Assembly: GCF_964355755.1 (NCBI RefSeq)
Contig: NC_092680.1
Location: 13,555,001 to 13,619,000, forward strand
DNA length: 64,000 bases
Direction of reading: 5' to 3'
Source: Antedon mediterranea
Lineage: Eukaryota; Echinodermata; Crinoidea; Comatulida; Antedonidae
In this document: positions 52,301 to 61,002 of the stretch, piece after piece
Layout of the letters: every line of letters begins with the position of its first letter
Numbering within the stretch: the first letter of the stretch is position 1
Notes under the pieces: model-generated
What the model was told of the DNA's origin: nothing
The model's database searches: none
What the model saw: only the letters and a program-made list of their open reading frames with translations
Program-made: the position numbers and the translations under genes

Positions 52301-55300
52301 TTGAGAAAGCAAATAATTGTGTAGCTACTGAGGAAAAGATTGTTATAAAGAGAAACCCTCAAGATGTGTGGGTAAATCAATATAATCCTTCCTTATTGAG
52401 AGCATGGAATGCTAATATGGATATTCAATATATTACAAATGTATATGCATGTATAATTTACGTTATAGGATATATGTCAAAATCTGAACGTGAAATGGGT
52501 TTACTGTTAAATCATGCAGCATCAGAAGTAAAAGAAGGCAATGAAGATGCTAGGCAAAGTTTGCGAAAACTTGGTAATGTTTATATGAATAATCGAGAAG
52601 TGTCTGCACAAGAAAGTATTTATCGTGTTTGTAGTTTAAGATTAAAAGAATGTTCAAGGAAAGTTGAATTTATCCCAGTAGGACCTAATCCTGTCAGAAT
52701 GAGTTTACCACTAAGTGTAATTAAAAACAAAGCAGATGATGATGTAAGTGCATGGTTGCCAAATAAGATCGACAAATATAAAGCTCGACCTAATAGTTCT
52801 GAATTTAATAAAATGTGCCTTGCAAAATTTTGTTCAGAATATAGAATATTGAGTTCATCAGAAATGAAAGGAAACAAACAAAAAAAGAATGTATTTCAGT
52901 TAAAAAAACAGTTGGGATTCATCCAAAAAAGAACACGAACTAGTAATGCTATAGTAAGATACCCTCGATTTCCAATGGATACAGCACCTGAGAAATATTT
53001 TTTGAGTATACTTCAGTTATTTCTACCATTTCGAAAAGATGAACAGTTAAAACCTCCAAATTTTGAAACGTATGAACAATTTCATGAGAAAGGATGTGTG
53101 AAATTATGTGGCTGTCAATTACAAACGGTAAAGTCAATAGTTCATGGAAACATGGAACAATATGAAAAAAGTGCTGATGATGTTGAAGAAGCACAGGAAT
53201 GTTTATCAAAATTTGGACCACAAGAAGATGCATGGAGTTTATTATGTCCAGAAAGCGAAAAAGAAAGGTTAGACAACCCAAAGCCAAATGTAGAGGTTGA
53301 TGATGAAGAAGATGAATTTTTCATTCCAGATTTTGGAATTCAAAAAAATCATACATCTAAAGTAGAGTCTAATTCATCTAATATTCCAAGACCAGAATTG
53401 AACAAAATGATTCGATCTTTAAATGAAAAACAACAACATATATTTTATAAGACAAGACAATGGTGTTTAGACAAAGTTAATGGTAAAAAACCTGAAGCAT
53501 TTTACACTTTCATAACTGGAGGCGCTGGTACAGGAAAAAGTCATTTGGTAAATTGTATTTATAATGAAGCGACACGTATTCTTGGAAAGATTATGGAAAA
53601 TCCCGATGATTTGTCAATATTGAAATTAGCTCCTACAGGAATCGCAGCATATAATATTAAAGGTCAAACAATTCATAGCGCTTTGTCTATCCCGATTAAT
53701 ATTTCACTTCCGTATCAACCACTTGGAGAAGAAAAAATAAGTGCACTTCGTAATAAATTTGGCCAGTTGCAAATTGTTATTATAGATGAAATATCAATGG
53801 TAAATCAAAGGTTACTTTGGTATATCCACGGACGATTAAGGCAAATAAAACAAGTACGCAACGATAGTCCATTTGGTAACATTTCAGTAATTGCTGTTGG
53901 TGATTTTTATCAGTTACCCCCGGTGATGGGCAGTTCGTTATATAAAGACACATTGGAAAGCTCACTGTGGATAGATAACTTTAAGCAAGTACAGTTAGAT
54001 CAAATCATGAGGCAAAAAGAAGATAAACAATTTGCTTTATTGTTAAACAAATTGCGTACAAAAGAAAAACATGATTGTTTGTCTGATAACGATTTATTAG
54101 TTCTAAAATCACGTGAAACAGGTGAAGAATGTGAAGATGCTGTTCATATTTACCCACGCAACAAACAAGTTGATGAATGGAATAAAAAAATGTTGCACAA
54201 AACCTGTACAGACATTGTATGCATTAAAGCAGAAGATAGTGTAGTAAATAGCAAGAAACAGAGCAAAAATTGTGACAAACCTCGGAATTCACGTCAAACT
54301 AGTTTACTAAATTATTTGTGGATTGCAATTAATGCCAGAGTGATGTTGATTAAAAATGTAGATGTTAAAAAAGGCTTAACGAATGGATGTATGGGACATG
54401 TTGATGAAATAGTCAAACCTGATCATAACACCGAACCAGTATCTATTAAAGTAAAATTTGACAATAATGACATTGGTATTCAGGCAATTGAAATGTTTAA
54501 AGAATCTATGGGGAAAAAATACAGTCGAAAACAATTTCCTCTCAAATTAGCATATGCATGCACAGTTCATAAAGTGCAAGGAATGACAATGGATAAAGCA
54601 GTGGTTTGCCTTAAAGATACTTTTACGCATGGTCAAGCATATGTAGGCCTCAGTCGTGTTACTTCAATAACTGGACTTACTATTGAAAATTTTAAACCTA
54701 GTCTGATTTATTGTGATCCAAACATAAAGAAGTGCTTAAATAATATGGATTCATACGTACAATGTGATAAACAAGGTCATGATTCGGCTTCTAGATTTTC
54801 AATAATGTTACATAACATTCAAGGGCTTAAACAACATTTTGTTGATCTTCAGTGTAATGATTTGTTTATGAATTCTAATGTCATATGTCTAACTGAAACA
54901 TGGTTAAACAAGGATGATGATTTTTTTGACGTACGCATTGAGCCGTATAAATTGTATCACCAAGCAAGGTATGATTCGTATTCTAATACAAATGATCTCA
55001 GTTCCAAAATAAAACATCAGGCTCATGGTGGCGTTGCAGTGTATGCAAAGAATACGTCTTCAAGCAGATTAAACATATGTAATAATGATATAGAAGCAGT
55101 TTCATTTTTAATAACAAGTCCGATTTCTGTTGCCGTGTCAGTAATTTATCGACCCCCAAGTTATGATATTAATCAATTCTGTCAAAATTTGAGAAAACAT
55201 TTGGAAGAGTTACATAAAATGAGCACAAAATGTATTGTAATGGGTGATTTTAATGAAAATCTTTTCAAACAAACTTCCAGAGTGAATAATTTAATGGTAG

Positions 55301-55449
55301 AGAATGAGTACAAACAACATGTTACATGTTCTACAACTGAAAACAATACATTGATTGATCATGTTTATAGCAAAGGTCTTGATTCAGTACAGGCTGAAGT
55401 AATTCCAATTTATTATAGCTATCATGAAGCCATTCAAATTAAATTTTAA
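46318..55449 (+). CDS. Helentron RepHel protein with PHD, C76-like and OTU protease domains and C-terminal endonuclease
   Basis: This is the rolling-circle transposition protein, 3,043 residues with no intron and no break. Seen in order: a hydrophobic N terminus (about 5-24); a C4HC3 PHD finger (C123, C126, C139, C142, H147, C150, C168, C171); a lysine-rich stretch; a cysteine protease domain of the herpesvirus-tegument (peptidase C76) kind (C552, then D680-P-H682); an OTU domain (D871-G-N-C874, late H990); six 18-residue basic repeats with KY..D..FR (1235-1342); a Cys-rich DUF6570-like segment (C1373, C1374, C1376); the Helitron Rep domain with HUH-type H1861-V-H1863 and two tyrosines Y2048 and Y2052 plus K2055; a PIF1-like helicase (Walker A 2401-2408, DE at 2490-2491, GDFYQLPP at 2528, HKVQG at 2751, R2780); and an EEP endonuclease domain (N2833, E2860, D2977-x-N2979, D3014-H3015, ending S3034-Y-H3036). 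The RepHel plus C-terminal endonuclease order defines Helentrons. Protease roles are inferred. The start is fixed by an upstream in-frame stop; Met3 is an alternative. Confidence 0.96.
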   Translation: MDMEFIAVVGIFLLIIFTIIIYLCKNVNKEVTSKKQIFVNTTGNVNNGVIDKTAEFKIVVNDILDLLDKCCSTENVKDERNDDTGNVNCEFMKDTTEFKEIINDIINILSYGTEDTSKFGDTCDLCSIEVKADDNCIKCDCCSQFFHVKCVRDVFEDKLCDSRVIWICSMCGYSSFVDNILGEIGIPCHFNRYTILEPDESVTADFPELTKNKEKRNNAKLKKYQQTGSEDLLGTDWIRVKSKKRTDNRKKSKCKNRGNKKRRKRVINGISIERGVNYIGKGVKDFYERRNNNKMEWNMNTSTYREYKENDETNGKPMCDVLKNTKVTNGIQQQSGGGSKRNSKGRFVKSKKIDNKESQDNMNLNLKHHKNDCDTMERIGEDIILKKGKNDNSEMKTDDDFKMKCTEENDNTATDDVKLQNSSKMNDRTNRFDSNVTDHKNQTCASCEFEENEVLIIDDGCKKAVTEKIRSHTKPKCDKHTIDVDIEVLTKINFSEELIIDNVPKQKYTRKRQKTQSINELQVYNSNETITVAQGNFNQGNYRFGFASGKQCVANSLVAILYSTKRNENEFYTKDLDTILTLGNELYCYIQKDSTMHEDLLMISELPKELDILDNTFVISPKESVFGIIDGNLEFMAEYGALSLNQALEKELHQHDAFFMNFNRSTFSIIKRVNGFLIFDPHARDRFGCVSEHGKSILLYSPSWQGVYDYCIRLARSMNCNLHETEFELTGVNIENKSMMLCSASVLDDNCEQRNLGNVDVDEPSTSYQYKCSTRLPEKNIDSNVKGQKHNKEGHVSSSNGWQSDSDIEIVNVQYGERPDKNFKFIPISEAQKKNMCNEVGIHCEHTDMNCGINRTSQIGHPLQITNITGDGNCFYRAISYIISGTEDNHLLLRRAITNHLLETDDLFINTFSHEYRSVKEYVFKKRILDNGTWASNTEISAMANLLNTDIYSFNDQLLTWQLFSAKKPGRIDDVTTDNGIYILYTMNVHFNVVESVNVSQNNVQETTGKVDMNVTSHNKLSNTEAIFLVKNSTTKKRKQTENETCDIFEDIEPKHKQSKTVEKPCSESRGKLLRGKRKKSYRIKKESEKNRQRIKREREKKNNSEKTNEIGSKYQSDFVYREKKKRKVKEAQKIRYCDCDDDYKFQKRKENRERQHKMYRCKHEYNVKVRNKARHNYNIDFDYRTTKKFKNLLNYKFNEKFAQNLKEIKKNRYNNDTIFRNKTRQNNKQRNKKKYQNDPTFRQNLKQKLAEKYCNNSKFRENVTQKLTEKYRNNLKFRQKCKQKLAEKYRSDLKFRQNSKLKLAEKYQGNLKFRQRCKQRFTEKYHGDEGFRKKIMKKNMKNREKIKTENTNFALVLENFRKTVSRGPEYVCCVCFKLLFKDQVMKCIKAKYKNKACINEKYLHICNNECNKPCQFVESPRFCLWICFTCHRKLLNSKVPAEANSNNLQLHDIPPELRCLNNLEQHLIGLNIPFMKLMNLPKGGQNGIHGPVVCVPSNTIETVKMLPRPEVDDQLISVKLKRKLSYKGYYKYKFVKTANVIQALRYLQDHNKCYFDIAINEEWHNYLSEDNIESETTNENENNEEEENEEEVGATFDTSLQPVDRRQNVVDEYFNDIICCAPCENNSPIALLSNKSNEAKSFPVLFPTGQPTFHDTRDVKITLGRYFHNRLMHIDNRFAQNTEFIFYAQSLYELQQILSSISIALRKGSSKKDDFSKVTVSDLKNVTKIEEILKSDRGYKFLKQIRGTPPYWQATQKDIIAMVRQIGKPTFFLSFSSADFRWKEIMTTLLSQSGDQRNIEELEWADKCNLLKSNPVTVARMFDKRFHTFLKNVILSEAQPIGKVIDYFYRIEFQMRGSPHVHMLVWVENAPIFGTDKDDEVINFVDKYISCAVPCETVDPELNEIVKSVQIHSKRHSKSCKKKGTNCRFNFPRQPSGNTFVMRPTIVDKDNDDNDDNKQAMELLTSVKDAVTNEETYKNAIDLFQSLGITQNAFEKANNCVATEEKIVIKRNPQDVWVNQYNPSLLRAWNANMDIQYITNVYACIIYVIGYMSKSEREMGLLLNHAASEVKEGNEDARQSLRKLGNVYMNNREVSAQESIYRVCSLRLKECSRKVEFIPVGPNPVRMSLPLSVIKNKADDDVSAWLPNKIDKYKARPNSSEFNKMCLAKFCSEYRILSSSEMKGNKQKKNVFQLKKQLGFIQKRTRTSNAIVRYPRFPMDTAPEKYFLSILQLFLPFRKDEQLKPPNFETYEQFHEKGCVKLCGCQLQTVKSIVHGNMEQYEKSADDVEEAQECLSKFGPQEDAWSLLCPESEKERLDNPKPNVEVDDEEDEFFIPDFGIQKNHTSKVESNSSNIPRPELNKMIRSLNEKQQHIFYKTRQWCLDKVNGKKPEAFYTFITGGAGTGKSHLVNCIYNEATRILGKIMENPDDLSILKLAPTGIAAYNIKGQTIHSALSIPINISLPYQPLGEEKISALRNKFGQLQIVIIDEISMVNQRLLWYIHGRLRQIKQVRNDSPFGNISVIAVGDFYQLPPVMGSSLYKDTLESSLWIDNFKQVQLDQIMRQKEDKQFALLLNKLRTKEKHDCLSDNDLLVLKSRETGEECEDAVHIYPRNKQVDEWNKKMLHKTCTDIVCIKAEDSVVNSKKQSKNCDKPRNSRQTSLLNYLWIAINARVMLIKNVDVKKGLTNGCMGHVDEIVKPDHNTEPVSIKVKFDNNDIGIQAIEMFKESMGKKYSRKQFPLKLAYACTVHKVQGMTMDKAVVCLKDTFTHGQAYVGLSRVTSITGLTIENFKPSLIYCDPNIKKCLNNMDSYVQCDKQGHDSASRFSIMLHNIQGLKQHFVDLQCNDLFMNSNVICLTETWLNKDDDFFDVRIEPYKLYHQARYDSYSNTNDLSSKIKHQAHGGVAVYAKNTSSSRLNICNNDIEAVSFLITSPISVAVSVIYRPPSYDINQFCQNLRKHLEELHKMSTKCIVMGDFNENLFKQTSRVNNLMVENEYKQHVTCSTTENNTLIDHVYSKGLDSVQAEVIPIYYSYHEAIQIKF

Positions 55450-55680
55450 TTGCATCAATGGTTTTTAAGTATTTGAATTATATTTCTGTAAAAACTTTTT
55501 AGGAATTGAAAATAGAACTGGATACAAATAAAAAAAAAACAATTTGATAAAAACAAGCTGAAAATCATTTTGACCCTCTAGGCACAAGAGGCAGCGAGTA
55601 ATCTGTAACTTCAACCCATGTCATTCTCCTGTATAGGAAAAACAATATCTGGTGTCTAAACACATTTCAATCTTGTTTTT
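55450..55680 (+). other. RepHel 3' untranslated region with AATAAA
   Basis: AATAAA lies at 55,527-55,532, about 80 bp after the stop, followed by an A-rich run; it is the likely polyadenylation signal. The string GGCAGCGAGTAATCTGTAAC near 55,590 is the first copy of a module repeated downstream. Confidence 0.5.
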
Positions 55681-56830
55681 ATGTGAGTTATATTATTATA
55701 GATATTGTTCTGAATTTGAATATGCAATGTTGCAATCTCTGTACATAATAATCGTTCAATATCTACCAGTATTCAAGTAATGTTGAAAATAAAAAGTTTC
55801 ACAGAAGAAGAAAATACGTTTTGTTTTATACGATTACCAATACTTCATTAGGTCTATACATAATTTCAGTTGTACAATTGTTTTTTTATATTGTTTTTTT
55901 TTCTATCCAGGTCCACATGAAATATTGTTCTGAATTTGAATATGCAATGCAATCTTTCATATCTATTGGTATTCAAGTAATGTTAAAAATAAAAAGTTAC
56001 ATTTTACAGAAGAAGAAAATATACGTTTTGTTTTATACGATTACCAATACTTCATTAGGTCTATACATAATTTCAGTTGTATAATTGTTTTTTTAATTTT
56101 TTTTTTATCAATCAAGGTCCACATGAAATTACTAATACAGTAATTTACTCGTTTGGAAGAATAATCAGTTTATTATCTATGCAAGAGGGGCAGCGAATAA
56201 TCTGTAACTTCAATCCATGTCCTTCTCCTGTATAGGAGAAACAATATCTGGTGAGTAAACACATTTTAATCTTGGTTTTATGTGAGTTATATTATTATTA
56301 ATATTGTTCAGAATTTGAATATGCAATGTTGCAATCTGTGCACATAATACTCTTTCAATAAATACCGGTATTTAAGTAATGTTAAAAATAAAAAGTTAGA
56401 TTTTACAGAATAAGAAAATATGTTTTGTGTTACACAATTTCCAATACTTCATGAGGTCTAAACGTAATTTCAGTTGTATAATATTTTTTGTATTATTTTT
56501 TCTATCTATCCAGGTCCACATTAAATTACTAATACTGTAATTTACTCATTTGCAAGAATAATCAATTTATTATCTATGCACGAGTGGCACCGAATAATCT
56601 GTAACTTCAACTCATGTCAGGTGAGTAAACACATTTTAATCTTGTTTTTATGTGAGTTATATTATTATAAATATTGTTCTGAATTTGAATATGCAATGTT
56701 GCAATCTGTGCACATAATACTCTTTCAATATCTTCCGAAATTCAAGTAATGTTAAAAATAAAAAGTTACATTTAACTGAAGAATAAAATACGTTTTGTTT
56801 TATACGATTAGCAATACTAATACAGTAATT
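55590..56830 (+). repeat. Tandem modules downstream of RepHel
   Basis: Two modules alternate. One reads GCAGCGAATAATCTGTAACT and CTCCTGTATAGGAG (about 55,590, 56,190 and, shortened, 56,590). The other reads TGTTCTGAATTTGAATATGC, AATAAAAAGTTACATTT, TTTTATACGATTACCAATAC and CCAGGTCCACATGAAAT (about 55,703, 55,926, 56,305, 56,675). One hairpin (arms TTCTCCT and AGGAGAA, GTAT loop) sits at 56,223-56,240. I found no open frame of note. Confidence 0.8.
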
Positions 56831-56832
56831 TA

Positions 56833-56909
56833 GATCCAACCTGTTAGTGGCGGTTTCAACGCTGTTGGGTGTCAACTGCATAAAATAAAATAAATAAATA
56901 AAATAAATT
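56833..56909 (+). mobile_element. 5'-truncated non-LTR retroelement tail
   Basis: A stretch of about 75 bp absent from the paralogous module copy at 56,530 interrupts GTAATTTA/CTCATTTGC. It ends in an (AAATA)n-type simple repeat and is bordered by short AATTT matches that could be a target-site duplication. This is the usual look of a very short retroposed 3' end; the family is not identified. Confidence 0.45.
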
Positions 56910-57589
56910 TGCTCATTTGCAAGAATAATCAATGTATTTTGTTTTGGTTTTAGGTGTTCAATAGAATGGTTTCATCTCTTCAATTATAATAGGATCCGGA
57001 TGTTTAGGCAGTCAGTAATGCAGTCATTCGCTCTTTCATAACAATTGTCTAAACGCGGCAAATGATTAAATTATTAATTATATTAATAATTGTTAAAAAA
57101 ATAAGAATCTTCTATAAATAGATCAATAAATATAAGTTTAATGAATCCACAACTGACAAATTAACATGTATATAATGTACTAAGTAAAATTACTGATCAC
57201 CAAATAAACTACTGTATAGTATAAACAGCCTACTTACTATATGTTGACAATTTGGTACAATTTGCAATAACCAATGAAAGTTTTTATAAATACATACATT
57301 TTATACTTATTGTGGGTTTTCTTCATTTGTATGAAATAAAAGATTATTTTTAACAATTATGGTGTGATGATATTAGTTTTACGAGAACTATTATATCTAT
57401 TGGAGCAAGTTTCACTGTAACTGAGATTCCATTGGATCAAAAACACAGAACAGAGGAGACAAGAAATTGTTATTATTATTCAAACATTTTGTAACTGGTT
57501 GTACTGAAGTATATTATGGTGTATATCAGAACTGAAATTACGGGAACAATATTTTTTGATGTCATCAAAAAGAAAGATAAAGGCATGTC
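56910..57589. other. Unique AT-rich 3' region of the element
   Basis: No gene is supported. An AT-only inverted repeat (arms AATTATTAAT and ATTAATAATT, TAT spacer) lies at 57,069-57,091, and a 9-bp arm inverted repeat (TTTTTGATG, CATCAAAAA) at 57,553-57,571. Neither can be tied to transposition. Confidence 0.4.
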
Positions 57590-57682
57590 CATTACAAATT
57601 TATACAATCTTATTGACCAGAATTAAAGATACGCTGCGAAAAAAATTGGTGGAAAGAAAGAAGGATAATATAGAAAAAAAAA
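57590..57682 (+). repeat. Monomer-type 3' terminus of the autonomous element
   Basis: It aligns with the last 90-100 bp of satellite monomers (TTATACAATCTTAT, CCAGAATTAAAGATACGCTG, GGTGGAAAGAAAGAAGGATA) and ends in an A tract without the hairpin cassette. Confidence 0.7.
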
Positions 57683-59664
57683 TAGATTTTAACTCGTCAC
57701 TATGGACGGTTACGTTAGAATATTGCGATTAACGATTTTATGCCATTTTATCCTGTAGAAAAAAATGTAAGTGTGCCCTCTATTTTTTGTCTAAGTATAA
57801 TATACAGTATACACTATATTATACTGTATACATACTACATACAGGGCAGAATATGTGAAAATAACGGAACTCGCTTTTTATTCAAATTTTTGAAATGATG
57901 ACGTTATCAAAATGAAACACGTAGAAAGCAATTTTGGAAGGGAATTATCTGAGCAACAACATATCAACGTGTTGAACAAATTTGTATACGTAGAATATGG
58001 ATGCACGCTCTTTTAAAAGTCATGAACTATGACGAAATATATGAAAAAACGACTTATAAACTGGCCATATGATGACGTCACAACAGCCGATGCGCAAAAT
58101 GAGCACATGAATTCGTATCTACTATTCAACAGCTTCCAGAAAACGTGGGTGGGTCTCACTTTTCATTCTGAGGAGCTATATAATATTTAATTTTAATGGA
58201 AATTAAAAATTTGATGAAAATAAGTGACCCAAGTTTTTCATACTTTTGAACATAATGACGTCATAACAATTTTAAAAATGGTAAACCATACGAAAGATAA
58301 TTGATTGACCTAGACAATATAATAAAATGTGGGGAAATGGAATAAGAATAAGTGGAGATGCGCTTTATTAAATATGATGACCTATGACTAAATAGACAAA
58401 AATCCTATATTTCATATTCGAGTGGTCATACGATGACGTCACAATGTCCGGTTAGCCATATCGATGCATGATTCTATATCTACAACTCATCTACTTCCAT
58501 TATGCCATTGAAACAATTTCAGTGCGCTCTCTATTTTGTGTCACCTCTAAGTATATACGTATAACACTATGTACTGTATACGTACTACATACAGTGCAGA
58601 ATAGGTGAAAATAAGTGACCAAATTTATTGACGCTTTTGAACATGATGACGTCATCACAATTTTTAAAATGGTGAATCATGCGAAAGATAATTGATTGAC
58701 CTAGACAATATATAAAAATGGAGGGAAATGAAATACGGATAACTGGAGATGCGCTCTATTAAATGTGATGAGCTATGACGAAAGAGACAAAAATCCTATA
58801 TTTGATATTCGAGTGGCCATACGATGACGTCACAATGTCCGGTTAGCCAAATCGATGCATGATTCTATATCTACAACTCATCTACTTTCAGAATATGTAA
58901 AAAAAAATAAAAGTCACCATGTAGTTTAGAATCCATGACTGTTCAAAAAAAGGTATAATTTTGACACATTTTTGAAATTTTTTTTCAAAAACGCGCGCAA
59001 ATTGTTCAATTTTACGTGCTCGTATGACGTGATTTTAAGTCGAAATTGTTTGAAAGTTGGTAAAATTACTAGAGAAGGCTGAAAAAACAAAAATCGAGCA
59101 AAAAAAACATGTTTTTGCACTACGTGCGCACGCGCGCGTGAAAATATAGCGCACGCGTGGGAATTTTTGAAATGCTCAAAATGACATGAAACGCGTAGAA
59201 AGTTGATTAGAAATGAATTTTACGCATTTTGAAATTTTGAACGCGCGTGCGCGCGTAACTTTATGTGAAACATGCCATTTTTAATCCACAGAAAGTTTGC
59301 GCATGATAAAACTTAAATTTTCACAAAGTTTCAACACAAAATGACATTTCGTTTTTAATCTATGATCAATCATTGAAATTCATTAAATCGCACGTAACGT
59401 ACGCTGCGCAACTCAAAATTCATAAAAAAAAGTTTCTTGCACATCTACAGCTACAGGGCAATCTTTTGACAAAGTTACACAATTTTATGTTAACCAGAAT
59501 TAGAGATATGCCACCAACAAAATTCAGGGAAAGAAAGAAGAATAACATAGAAAAAAAAAAAAAAGATCCTGACAATAACAAGGGGTTATCCGCCAAGTGC
59601 GGATAACCAAAAAAAAAAGATCCTGACAATAACAAGAGGTTATCCGCCAAGTGCGGATAACCAA
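57683..59664 (+). repeat. Long satellite monomer 30, two hairpin cassettes
   Basis: At 1,982 bp this is the third unit with the extra older 5' block (about 57,690-58,240). Its 5' end is decayed: TAGATTTTAACTCGTCACTA, second hairpin arm broken and the lone GGTTATCCGC missing. From about 58,240 it is common type, with a second copy of the 5' GTATAC region near 58,500-58,600. Two cassettes follow short A tracts. Confidence 0.83.
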
Positions 59665-61002
59665 CTAGATTTGAACTCGTCACTACGGACGAGTTAGGTT
59701 ATCCGCAGCGCAAAAGCCACGCGCACGTCATACGTTAGAATATTGCGCGCAGAAAAACGATTATGCCAATGAAAAAATGTTAGTGCGCTCTCTATTTTGC
59801 GTCACGTCAAAGTATATACGGTATACACTATATTCTGTATACGTACTACATACAGTGCAGAATAGGTGAAAATAAGGGACCCAAGTTATTGACGCTTTTG
59901 GACATGATGACGTCATCACAATTTTTAAAATGGTGAATCATTCGAAAGATAATTGATTGGCCTAGACAATATAACAAAATAGGGGGAAATGGAATACGGA
60001 TAAGTGGAGATGCGCTCTATTAAATGTGATGAGCTATGCGAAAGAGACAAAAATCCTATATTTTATATTCGAGTGGCCATATGATGACGTCACAATGTCC
60101 GGTTAGCCATATCGATGCATGATTTGATATTTACAACTCATCTACTTTTAGAATCTGAAATTTTAAATATTTTCACCACGGAGTTTAGAATCTATGACTT
60201 TTTAAAAAAAGGCATAATTTTCACGAATTTTTTAACTTTTTCATCAAAAACGCGCGCAAATTGTTCAATTCTACGTGCTCGTATGACGTGATTTTAAGTC
60301 GAAATTGTTTGAAAGTTGGTAAATTTACTAGAAAAGACTGAAAAAACAAAAATCAAGCAAAAAAAAGATGTTTTTGCGCTACGTGCGCACGCGCGCGTAA
60401 AAAATATGCGCACGCGTGGGAATTTTTGAAATGCTCAAAATGACCTGAAACGCGTAGAAAGTTGATTAGAAATGGATTTTTCGCAATTTGAAATTTTAAA
60501 CGCGCGTGCGCGCGTAACTTTCTTTAAAACATGCCATTTTCTCTCCATAGAAAGTTAGCGCATGATATGACTTAAATTTTTACCAAGTTTCAATACAAAA
60601 TTACTTTTAGTTTTTATTCTATAATCAATCATTGAAATTCATAAAATCGCACGTAACTTACGCTGCGCGACTCTAAAGTCAAAAAACGAAACGTCCTGCA
60701 CATCTACCGCTACAGGTCAATATTATGACAAAGTTACACAATCTTATGTTGGCCAGAATTAGAGATATGCGTGCAACAAAATTCGTGGAAAGAAAGAAGA
60801 AAATAGAAAAAAAAAGAGAAAAAAAAAAAGAAAAAAAAAAAAGATCCTGACAATAACAAGGGGTTATCCGCCAAGTGCGGATAACCAAAAAGATCCTGAC
60901 AATAACAAGAGGTTATCCGCCAAGTGCGGATAACCAAAAAAAAAAAGAAAAAAAAAAAGATCCTGACAATAACAAGGGGTTATCCGCCAAGTGCGGATAA
61001 CC
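59665..61002 (+). repeat. Satellite monomer 31, right end of the array, three hairpin cassettes
   Basis: The last unit closes with three cassettes. The final hairpin ends at 61,002 and is followed by AATAATTAGC, unique DNA, instead of AACTAG. This shows that the hairpin, not CTAG, is the true 3' boundary, give or take the two A residues. Confidence 0.88.

Larger units (their letters stand above)
37617..57682 (+). mobile_element. Putative autonomous Helentron occupying one array position
   Basis: The left end is a satellite-monomer 5' end: CTAGATTTG, the AACTCGTC/GACGAGTT hairpin and GGTTATCCGCAG, with homology continuing in gapped form to about 37,715 (TGCGCTCTCTACTTTTA). The right end is a monomer 3' end from about 57,590 (GACCAGAATTAAAGATACGC, GGTGGAAAGAAAGAAGGATA, nine A residues), joined to the next, degenerate monomer start (TAGATTTTAACTCGTC). 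The RepHel gene between has the same orientation as all monomers. I therefore read the whole as one large monomer, the autonomous parent. No hairpin cassette is present at its 3' end. The alternative is a nested insertion of unrelated DNA into a monomer; a comparison with other genomic RepHel copies would decide. Confidence 0.6.

Noticed and set aside
47226-53965. Minus-strand frames opposite the RepHel gene
   Set aside because: They are shadows of a 9-kb intact frame with full catalytic motifs on the plus strand.
57069-57091. AT-only inverted repeat as the true 3' hairpin of the autonomous element
   Set aside because: It is composed only of A and T in AT-rich DNA, where such repeats arise by chance, and monomer-type 3' sequence continues 500 bp further on.
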